This document shows, piece by piece, positions 1 through 6,073 of a stretch of DNA of 16,285 bases. The stretch covers positions 1-16,285 of the forward strand of contig CAYTKP010000020.1 of assembly GCA_964438695.1 (NCBI GenBank). The letters are read 5' to 3'. Positions within the stretch are counted from its first letter, which is position 1, and each line of letters starts with the position of its first letter. Under the pieces are notes generated by a model. The model saw nothing but the letters and a program-made list of their open reading frames with translations, was not told where the DNA came from and did not search any database. The DNA is from Phoenicimicrobium sp964438695. Lineage in GTDB: Bacteria; Atribacterota; Phoenicimicrobiia; Phoenicimicrobiales; Phoenicimicrobiaceae. The position numbers and the translations under genes were made by a program.

Positions 1-169
1 CTGCCCATGCTAAGCCTCGGGATGCTGAATCATTAAATGATTTATCACCTTTTCCCCCAATATCAAATACCAAACCAACTTTAAGTGGTTCTGCAGAGAA
101 AACTGTAAAAGAAAGACATAAAACTAATAACATTACTAATACAAATACTTTTGATAGATTGTTTTTCAT
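1..169 (-). CDS. BMP-family (PnrA-like) ABC transporter substrate-binding protein, N-terminal part
   Basis: Only the first 56 codons are present; the gene runs off the left edge. The peptide starts with a basic MKNN segment and a hydrophobic stretch (residues about 8-25) ending FSA, which looks like an export signal. The mature start LKVGLVFDIGG is followed by KGDKSFNDSA. That GG-x-GDKSFN pattern is the hallmark of the basic-membrane-protein family, whose members capture nucleosides or related ligands for ABC import. No canonical lipobox is visible: C18 is preceded by Leu, not Gly/Ala/Ser. The ATG at 169 is preferred because GGAG at 182-179 lies 9 nt upstream; the in-frame ATG at 175 would be only 3 nt away. 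It is separated from ftsK by a long gap and probably has its own promoter. The ligand cannot be judged from this fragment. Confidence 0.85.
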   Translation of the reverse strand, partial: MKNNLSKVFVLVMLLVLCLSFTVFSAEPLKVGLVFDIGGKGDKSFNDSASRGLAWA

Positions 170-225
170 TACCATAATCTCCTTTCTTTATCAGAAAATA
201 ATAAAAAACTTAGCATTGATGTAAC

Positions 226-243
226 TTAATCTAAATAACTCAT
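226..243 (-). other. Five-codon leader reading frame (M-S-Y-L-D-stop) with strong Shine-Dalgarno
   Basis: GGAGG at 254-250 precedes ATG at 243-241 by 6 nt, as good a ribosome-binding site as that of infB. The frame ends in TAA after five codons, 57 nt before the start of the BMP-family gene. The strong site in front of almost nothing suggests a leader peptide or a ribosome-loading site, but no function can be read from the residues. Confidence 0.3.
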
Positions 244-262
244 TTACCACCTCCTCTTCCAT

Positions 263-280
263 TTAGTTGTTAGGGAATAG
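263..280 (+). repeat. Intergenic 18-bp repeat, copy A
   Basis: TTAGTTGTTAGGGAATAG. The first 16 bases match copy B (731-747, minus) at 15 of 16, and the full 18 match copy C (5549-5566, minus) at 15 of 18. It lies in the leader of the BMP-family gene, opposite in orientation to B and C. Confidence 0.55.
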
Positions 281-320
281 TTGATGTTTGTTAGTATAAA
301 AGGTAGACTTGTTTCACTCT

Positions 321-332
321 TTAAATTAACAT
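321..332 (-). other. Three-codon leader reading frame (M-L-I-stop) with Shine-Dalgarno
   Basis: AAGGAG at 346-341 precedes ATG at 332-330 by 8 nt, but the frame stops after three codons. It lies in the putative leader of the BMP-family gene. It could be a regulatory minicistron, the start of a decayed gene, or coincidence. Confidence 0.25.
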
Positions 333-412
333 TACTTCGTCTCCTTGTTCTTGCAACGACATATAATTTACCGAGCCTTTACGATTAGTAAAAATAATTG
401 GTTAAATATATC

Positions 413-442
413 CTTATACTATATTAATACTATACTAGACAA
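413..442 (-). promoter_or_regulatory. Possible sigma-70 promoter for the BMP-family gene
   Basis: On the minus strand TTGTCT (442-437, 4/6 to the -35 consensus) is followed after 18 nt by TATAAG (418-413, 5/6 to the -10). It would start transcription near 406 and give a leader of about 235 nt. The surroundings are very AT-rich, so chance matches are easy; support is modest. Confidence 0.35.
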
Positions 443-622
443 TTTTTACCTGCTTAAATATTAAAAATATTATATTTTTTTAATAAAACCAAATCTGTTA
501 GAAACGATATCTAATATATAGCAAATAGACAAGAGTATAGAAATAAGAAATTATAAATCCTTAATCGGTCTTGATAAATTAACCCTCTGCATTCAGGAAA
601 ATAGGCGAGACGACTGTGCTAC

Positions 623-652
623 AAGAAGACTGAGGTATTTTTGTGTCTTCTT
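623..652. repeat. 8-bp hairpin in GC-richer intergenic islet
   Basis: AAGAAGAC (623-630) and GTCTTCTT (645-652) form a perfect 8-bp stem with a 14-nt loop. A T-run follows only on the plus strand, where no gene needs termination. On the minus strand, downstream of ftsK, it has no U-tract. It may be part of a decayed repeat or an RNA structure rather than a terminator. Confidence 0.4.
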
Positions 653-730
653 TTAGTATTCATTTTCCCGCAATTATTCCTCACGCCCATACGCTACTGC
701 TGGATATATCTTAATTATATACTAAAAACT

Positions 731-747
731 AATTCACTAACAACTAA
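731..747 (-). repeat. Intergenic repeat, copy B, just after ftsK
   Basis: Read on the minus strand it is TTAGTTGTTAGTGAATT, beginning 2 nt after the ftsK stop codon. It matches copy C in 14 of the first 16 bases and copy A in 15 of 16. Confidence 0.55.
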
Positions 748-748
748 T

Positions 749-2887
749 TTATTTTTCGAATTTATTTAGATATTCATCAGCAGATAGTAATATTTTTCGT
801 GGGTTACGACCATCGTACGGTCCAACAATTCCTTTCTTTTCCATTAGGTCTATCAATCTTGCAGCTCTAGTGTAACCGATTCTCAATTTTCGCTGCAATA
901 TAGATATAGAAGCTTGTCTACTATTAATAATTATTGATACTGCCTCATTAAATAATTCATCTTCTTCATTTTCTTCTGTTTCATGATAAGTATTTTTATT
1001 CTTTTTAAAGTTTAATACTTCTTGTTCATAAGTAGGAGATGGATTATGTTTCTTTAAAAAAGCCACTATATTTTTAATCTCTTTTTCTACCACAAAAGCT
1101 CCTTGGGCCCTAATTGGTTTAGGAGCACCGACCGGAGAAAACAACATATCGCCATTTCCTAATAATTTTTCTGCCCCATTTACATCCAATATAGTCCTTG
1201 AATCAACCTGAGTAGAAACTGCAAAGGCAATCCTGGAAGGAAAATTTACTTTTATTGAACCAGTAATAATATCTACAGAAGGCCTTTGTGTAGCAACAAT
1301 TAGATGTATTCCAGTTGCTCGAGTCATTTGAGCTAATCTACATAATGCTTCTTCTACTTTAACTGGAGAAGATAGCATCAAATCCGCTAATTCATCGATT
1401 ATTATTACGATGTAAGGTAATGTAGAGGTGTCTGTTTTGACATTTTTAATGTATTCATTATAACCATCCAAGTTTCTAACTCCTACTTCCGCAAATATCT
1501 TAAATCTTTTTTCCATTTCAGAAATTGCCCAATTTAATACTTTAATAGATTGGCTAGCATCAGTAACAATGGGAATCAATAAGTGAGGGATATCATTGTA
1601 AATATTTAACTCTACTCTTTTCGGATCAACCATAAGAAATTTTACCGTTTCTGGACTCAATTTATACAAAAAGCTTAATATTATATTATTAATACATACA
1701 CTTTTGCCTGATCCTGTTGCCCCGGCAATTAGAAGGTGAGGTAGTTCTGTTAAGTCCGCAATTATTGGTTTACCTCCAATATCTATTCCTAAAGCTATAG
1801 GTAATTTAAATTTACTATTTTTAAATTCATTAGTCTGTAATATTTCTTTTAAATAGACGTTAATTCTTTTTTGATTAGGAACTTCAATGCCTACAGCATT
1901 TTTCCCAGGTATAGGAGCTTCTATCCTTACAGAAGCCACGGCAAAAGCCAAGGCAATATCACTGCTGAGATTAGTTATTTTAGATATTTTTACTCCGGGA
2001 GCAAGTTGTATTTCATATAGAGTAACTGTAGGGCCCTGGGTTACACCTACGACTTTTGCATCTATACCAAAATTAAAAAATGTTTTTTCCAGAGTTTTTA
2101 TATTTTCTTCTATGTTTACTTTAGTATTGCCTTTTTCATTATTATCTGATTCAAATAGTAGAGACAAGGGCGGAGTTTGATAGGCACTTATAATAGTAGA
2201 TTCTTGATAATCTTTATCAAAAATAACTGCTTCTTTTAATTTTTTTTCTTTTTTTCTTTCTTTAAAATTTTCTATGGGTTTTCTCTCTTTTTCGTATACT
2301 TTTTTATAATACTGTGGCTTTTCTTTATAATGGACACTCTTATTTATTTTGGTTAAACCATTTTTAAGAATATTATAAGATTTATTTAATATTATCTTTA
2401 TCTCCTTCAATAAGTTATGGAGCATATAAAAATAAGATATTTCTGTTATAAATAAAGTGGATATTAAACTCAGGGAAATTAAAACAAGATAAGAACCCTT
2501 TATTCCAAAATAAAGATACAAAGAATTGGCAAGATAATAACCCACCAGACCTCCCCCTATTCCACTTTTTGCCAATAAATAAGGGTTTCTAAGAAATAAT
2601 AGCTTAAGATGGATGAAGGCAAGAAAGATCATGAATAATAAAATTATACCAAAGAATTTATGATAGGGATTAATTAATTTGTAGTCAAAAAAAGTGATAA
2701 ATCCCCAAAATAATAAAAAAAAGGGAAAAATATACGCACCAAGACCAATATTGCTAGTAGCAGTTTGTACAATTATTTTTCCCACAATTCCCATTTTTTC
2801 TGCAAAGATAAAAGCAAAAAGATATATTAAAGAAAATGAAATTATCAATATACTTATAATTTCATTTTTAGTATTTTTCTTTCTCAT
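749..2887 (-). CDS. ftsK: DNA translocase FtsK/SpoIIIE
   Basis: This 712-residue protein is a hexameric, septum-anchored ATP-driven DNA pump that clears and segregates chromosome ends at division. Residues 10-150 contain four or five hydrophobic segments that anchor it in the membrane. A short lysine-rich linker follows (about 165-250). The motor has Walker A GATGSGKS (389-396) and Walker B with DE at 498-499. The C-terminal winged-helix gamma domain (about 643-710, GYTRAARLIDLMEKKGIVGP) reads orienting sites such as KOPS/SRS. All parts are present and the linker is short, closer to SpoIIIE than to E. coli FtsK. The ATG at 2887 starts 1 nt after the uppP stop; AAAGGG lies about 8 nt upstream. 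It is the last gene of its run. The FtsK versus SpoIIIE name cannot be decided from sequence alone, because sporulation is not shown. Confidence 0.97.
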   Translation of the reverse strand: MRKKNTKNEIISILIISFSLIYLFAFIFAEKMGIVGKIIVQTATSNIGLGAYIFPFFLLFWGFITFFDYKLINPYHKFFGIILLFMIFLAFIHLKLLFLRNPYLLAKSGIGGGLVGYYLANSLYLYFGIKGSYLVLISLSLISTLFITEISYFYMLHNLLKEIKIILNKSYNILKNGLTKINKSVHYKEKPQYYKKVYEKERKPIENFKERKKEKKLKEAVIFDKDYQESTIISAYQTPPLSLLFESDNNEKGNTKVNIEENIKTLEKTFFNFGIDAKVVGVTQGPTVTLYEIQLAPGVKISKITNLSSDIALAFAVASVRIEAPIPGKNAVGIEVPNQKRINVYLKEILQTNEFKNSKFKLPIALGIDIGGKPIIADLTELPHLLIAGATGSGKSVCINNIILSFLYKLSPETVKFLMVDPKRVELNIYNDIPHLLIPIVTDASQSIKVLNWAISEMEKRFKIFAEVGVRNLDGYNEYIKNVKTDTSTLPYIVIIIDELADLMLSSPVKVEEALCRLAQMTRATGIHLIVATQRPSVDIITGSIKVNFPSRIAFAVSTQVDSRTILDVNGAEKLLGNGDMLFSPVGAPKPIRAQGAFVVEKEIKNIVAFLKKHNPSPTYEQEVLNFKKNKNTYHETEENEEDELFNEAVSIIINSRQASISILQRKLRIGYTRAARLIDLMEKKGIVGPYDGRNPRKILLSADEYLNKFEK

Positions 2888-2888
2888 C

Positions 2889-3716
2889 TTAATGCCCTTT
2901 CATTAAAACTATACAAATGGTTGAAATAGACAAAATCCAAAGATAATACGAAAAAAAATATATTTTGCGACTTTTTAATAATCTCATAAATAATTTCATT
3001 GCCAAGTAACCCGATATCAAAGCTATAAATCCAGATAATAGCAAATTAGAAAGCTTTATATTTAGAGCAGATAATTTTCCTATCTTGAAAATTGTTGCAC
3101 CCAGTATGATTGGTACAGATAATATAAAAGAATACTTTGCAGCAAATTCTCGATCTAAATTCCTTTGTAATCCTGCCAGAACAGTTAAACCCGATCTTGA
3201 AATTCCAGGAATAATAGCAGTAGCTTGAGCCAATCCTATGAAAATGGCATCTTTACAGGAAATTTCTAAAATATTCTTATTACCTTCAGTATAATTTTTA
3301 TTACCCAACCAGAGCAATATCCCGGTAACAAACAACATTAATGAAGTTATTAGTGTTTTATTAAATAATATCTCCAGATAGAGATTAAAGCCATATCCTA
3401 TTATAGCAGCTGGAACAGAACTAATAATTAAAAACCAGGCAAACTTTGAATTAAGGTCTTTTTTAAATATGCTTGAGAGTTTCTCCCCTTTAAATAATTT
3501 ATAAATACTTTCAAATAAAGACATAAACAATTCTTTTATCTCTTTTTTAAAGAGTATTATTACTGCTAAAACTGTTCCAAAATGAACAAATGCTTCAAAG
3601 GCAGCCCCTGGTAAATTCAATTTTAAGAAATATTTAGCAATTACCAAATGACCAGAACTACTTACTGGAAGAAATTCAGTAATACCCTGTATTAATCCTA
3701 ATAATATCAATTCCAA
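2889..3716 (-). CDS. uppP: Undecaprenyl-diphosphatase UppP (BacA)
   Basis: An integral membrane phosphatase that converts undecaprenyl diphosphate to the monophosphate carrier used for peptidoglycan and other wall polymers. At 275 residues it has the normal family length. The first motif, GITEFLPVSSSGHL (11-24), contains the catalytic Glu14 and His23; the second, PGISRSGLT (170-178), carries the conserved Ser-Arg pair. About eight hydrophobic segments are visible. The best start is a TTG at 3716-3714 that directly abuts the TAA of the preceding Na/Pi transporter gene, with a weak AGGGGG about 11 nt upstream. This suggests translation by coupling or reinitiation. A second TTG two codons later is an alternative start. 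The family is also linked to bacitracin tolerance. Confidence 0.97.
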   Translation of the reverse strand: MELILLGLIQGITEFLPVSSSGHLVIAKYFLKLNLPGAAFEAFVHFGTVLAVIILFKKEIKELFMSLFESIYKLFKGEKLSSIFKKDLNSKFAWFLIISSVPAAIIGYGFNLYLEILFNKTLITSLMLFVTGILLWLGNKNYTEGNKNILEISCKDAIFIGLAQATAIIPGISRSGLTVLAGLQRNLDREFAAKYSFILSVPIILGATIFKIGKLSALNIKLSNLLLSGFIALISGYLAMKLFMRLLKSRKIYFFSYYLWILSISTICIVLMKGH

Positions 3717-5345
3717 TTAGATATATTCCCCCTGACTTTTGGATAGTTCATCAATTACCATTAAGGCAATATTATTAGCATGGTCTCCGATTCTTTCCAA
3801 ATTACTTATTATGTCTAAAAAAATTATTCCGGATTCTGGGTAACAAATACCCTTATTTAATCTATTTATATGATTATCACGAAGTTCCTGTTCTATTTTA
3901 TCAATTTCATTTTCCTTAGAAGCTACTTCTCGAGCTAAATCTATATCTCTATTTTTTAAGGCAGAAATTGATTTATTTATAGAAGATTGCACCTTAGAAA
4001 ACATAAATTTTAATTCATCTATGGCTTTACTACTGAAAGGGGCATTTTCATTTATTTTTTCTTCAGTAAGTTCAGCTAAATTTTCGGCATGATCGCCTAC
4101 TCTTTCTATATCATTTGCTATATTTATTAAATCGTTTAATCTCTTTGATTGATTGACGCTCAGGGATTGTTGTGAAATTAATACTAAATATTTGGTAATC
4201 TCTTTCTCTAACGTGTTTACAACTTCTTCCTTTAAATATATCTTCTTTAAAACATTTATATCATTTTGAATAAAAGATAGTATCACATCATTTAACATGC
4301 TCTCTACCATATCTCCCATTCTAACTAACTCCTTTGTAGCTTGTTCTAAGGCAATAGATGGAGTATTTATTACGGTTTTACTTAGATAGATAGGACCTTT
4401 TTTTATAATAACTTCTTCACCTGGTAAGAGCTTAACAATAAGTTTAACAAAAAGAGAAAGGAAAGGAAGCAATATAATAGTATTAACTACATTGAATATT
4501 GTATGAGCATTGGCAATCTGTCTAGGGATAATTGGCGAAGTCAAAGTTGCTAAAAATGAAAATTTACCTAAAAAAAATGTAAAAATTATAACTCCCCCAA
4601 CATTAAAGAAAAGGTGAGAAAGGGCAACGCGTTTTCCAGTTATAGAGCTTCCAATACTGGCAATTACCGCAGTAAAACAAGTTCCAATATTACTTCCTAA
4701 TATCAATGGAATTGCTGTTTCTACATCAATTATACCTTGAATTGACATAGCAATAACGATTGCAGTAGTGGCACTACTACTTTGGATTATAGCTGTAAAT
4801 ATACTAGCAACTAAAATTCCTAATAAGGGATTATGGGAAATATTTATTAATAAATCTAGGAATGGAGTGTAGCTTCTTAAAGGTTTTACTGCATTGGACA
4901 TAGTGTATAAACCTAAAAATAATATACCAAAACCAAGTAAAATTTGTCCCCAATATTTATATTTTCTTTTTTTTGACAATAAAATTAAGGCAACTCCTAT
5001 ACCAATTGCAGGAAGAGCATATTTTTCCAAACGAAAAGATACTATTTGAGCAGTTATAGTAGTCCCTATATTTGCTCCGGCTATAATACTTATTGACTGT
5101 TTTAAATTCAATAAACCAGCATTAACTAGCCCGATAACTATAACACTTGTAGCACTACTGCTTTGAATGATGGAAGTAATTAAGGCTCCGGTTACAACAC
5201 CCATTATTGGTTTATTGGTTAATAGTTCTAATATTTTTTGTATTTTATCCCCAGTAATTTTTTGCAAGCCTTCACTAAGCAAGTTCATACCATATAAAAA
5301 TAAGCCTAAGCCTCCCATCATTCCAAAGATTAGCTCAATGCTCAT
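3717..5345 (-). CDS. Na+/phosphate cotransporter family protein with C-terminal PhoU domains
   Basis: A 542-residue fusion of a NaPi-II type transporter (Na_Pi_cotrans repeats) and PhoU-like helices. The two inverted transport halves are marked by QSSSAT at 61-66 and 188-193 and by GANIGT (90-95) and GSNIGT (217-222). About eight or nine hydrophobic segments lie before residue 305. The cytosolic part (about 325-540) has two PhoU signatures, IERVGDH (413-419) and LERIGDH (516-522), which in PhoU bind metal clusters. The likely role is sodium-coupled phosphate uptake or export with self-regulation, as inferred for YjbB-type proteins; the direction is unproven. ATG 5345 is chosen because GGAGG lies 6 nt upstream. 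An in-frame ATG at 5414 would add 23 residues encoded by intergenic repeat-like DNA. uppP follows with no gap. Confidence 0.93.
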   Translation of the reverse strand: MSIELIFGMMGGLGLFLYGMNLLSEGLQKITGDKIQKILELLTNKPIMGVVTGALITSIIQSSSATSVIVIGLVNAGLLNLKQSISIIAGANIGTTITAQIVSFRLEKYALPAIGIGVALILLSKKRKYKYWGQILLGFGILFLGLYTMSNAVKPLRSYTPFLDLLINISHNPLLGILVASIFTAIIQSSSATTAIVIAMSIQGIIDVETAIPLILGSNIGTCFTAVIASIGSSITGKRVALSHLFFNVGGVIIFTFFLGKFSFLATLTSPIIPRQIANAHTIFNVVNTIILLPFLSLFVKLIVKLLPGEEVIIKKGPIYLSKTVINTPSIALEQATKELVRMGDMVESMLNDVILSFIQNDINVLKKIYLKEEVVNTLEKEITKYLVLISQQSLSVNQSKRLNDLINIANDIERVGDHAENLAELTEEKINENAPFSSKAIDELKFMFSKVQSSINKSISALKNRDIDLAREVASKENEIDKIEQELRDNHINRLNKGICYPESGIIFLDIISNLERIGDHANNIALMVIDELSKSQGEYI

Positions 5346-5555
5346 TAAATACCTCCACCTAAGAATGAAAAATAACGTAGAGTGTACAGTGAATAGCGCA
5401 AAACGAAAATCCATAGCTAGCTCATAATTTAAAATTTTAATATATTGCTTTATATATTAATTTCCGTCTTTCTCATCTCGCATGCTGTATAGCAAAAAAA
5501 GATAAATAGATAACCAAAAACTTGTATTTTGAAACTAATAACTATTCACTATTCA
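5346..5555. other. Intergenic region between dut and the Na/Pi transporter, bounded by short inverted repeats
   Basis: This 210-nt AT-rich gap has AGTGAATAG at 5388-5396 and its inverse CTATTCACT at 5542-5550 (repeated at 5549-5557), so 163 nt are bracketed by a 9-bp inverted repeat. Inside are an 8-bp AT-only dyad (5437-5444 / 5453-5460) and a GCATGC palindrome. No clear promoter or terminator was found. It might be a small non-coding mobile element or simply accumulated repeat material. Confidence 0.4.
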
Positions 5556-5566
5556 CTAACGACTAT
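5549..5566 (-). repeat. Intergenic repeat, copy C, overlapping the end of dut
   Basis: On the minus strand ATAGTCGTTAGTGAATAG, followed by a further GTGAATAG. The last codons and the TAG stop of dut (5558-5556) lie inside the repeat. It matches copy A in 15 of 18 bases. Confidence 0.6.
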
Positions 5567-6041
5567 TTTGCGTCTTTATGCCACTATGTCCAAAACCACC
5601 TTCCCCTCTTTTTGTATTATTTAAAGTTTTAACTAATTTAAAGTCAGGGAAAAAAACTTTTTGAATTACTAATTGCGCGATTCTGTCTCCTCTTTGTATG
5701 ATAAAATCCTTTTCACCTAAATTAATTAATATTACCTTCACAATTCCTCTATAATCAGAATCAATAGTTCCAGGAGTGTTTAAAACAGTAATACCATATT
5801 TAAGGGCAAGACCACTACGTGGTCTTATTTGACCTTCAAATCCTTCAGGTATCATAATTTTAATACCTGTAGAAATTATCTTTATTTGCCCAGGTTTTAA
5901 TATAATCTCTGAAGTTTCCGCAGATAATAAGTCAACTCCCGATGAAAATTCACTTGCAGAAACAGGCAAGGGTAAATCTTCACAACCTTTTACTTTTTCT
6001 ATTTTAATTTCTAATTTGTCAATAGCCAACTCTACATTCAC
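5556..6041 (-). CDS. dut: dUTP diphosphatase (deoxyuridine triphosphatase)
   Basis: A trimeric cytosolic enzyme that hydrolyses dUTP to dUMP and pyrophosphate, keeping uracil out of DNA and supplying dTMP synthesis. All five family motifs are visible in 161 residues: SGVDLLSA (34-41), PRSGLALK (74-81), GTIDSDYRG (91-99, with the catalytic Asp), GDRIAQLVI (118-126) and the ATP-lid-like RGEGGFGHSG (145-154). The start is uncertain. GTG at 6041 has no spaced ribosome-binding site, since GAGGG overlaps it, while an in-frame TTG at 6029 sits 9 nt after GAGGGTG and would give a protein four residues shorter. The ATG at 6037 is out of frame. The last residues (about QNSR) and the stop come from an intergenic repeat. 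It lies 32 nt after pnp and is probably cotranscribed. Confidence 0.97.
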   Translation of the reverse strand: MNVELAIDKLEIKIEKVKGCEDLPLPVSASEFSSGVDLLSAETSEIILKPGQIKIISTGIKIMIPEGFEGQIRPRSGLALKYGITVLNTPGTIDSDYRGIVKVILINLGEKDFIIQRGDRIAQLVIQKVFFPDFKLVKTLNNTKRGEGGFGHSGIKTQNSR

Positions 6042-6073
6042 CCTCTTATCTATTTATTTATTAAATTAAAAGG

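Larger units (their letters stand above)
170..748. other. Long intergenic region and leader between ftsK and the BMP-family gene
   Basis: About 580 nt without a convincing gene. On the minus strand it holds a possible promoter (413-442), then a leader of about 235 nt with two tiny reading frames that have good Shine-Dalgarno sequences (321-332 and 226-243), and one copy of an 18-bp repeat (263-280). Next to ftsK lies a second repeat copy (731-747) and a comparatively GC-rich islet (about 585-710) with an 8-bp hairpin (623-652). A 23-codon frame at 262-191 (minus) lacks a ribosome-binding site. I found no tRNA and no purine-riboswitch core, which was looked for because some nucleoside transporter genes carry one. 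Confidence 0.6.

Noticed and set aside
191..262. 23-codon minus-strand frame upstream of the BMP-family gene
   Set aside because: No Shine-Dalgarno before its ATG and no recognisable sequence; the real ribosome-binding site inside it serves the out-of-frame ATG at 243.
170..440. Purine riboswitch upstream of the nucleoside-type BMP gene
   Set aside because: The conserved junction and loop sequences are absent; GTCTACC near 301-308 is only a partial match and the flanking stems do not form.
623..652. Transcription terminator for the ftsK operon
   Set aside because: On the minus strand the hairpin is not followed by a U-tract; the T-run is on the other side.
5346..5414. N-terminal extension of 23 residues on the Na/Pi transporter from ATG 5414
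   Set aside because: No ribosome-binding site precedes it, the added residues are encoded by intergenic repeat-like DNA, and ATG 5345 has GGAGG at ideal spacing and matches the family N-terminus.
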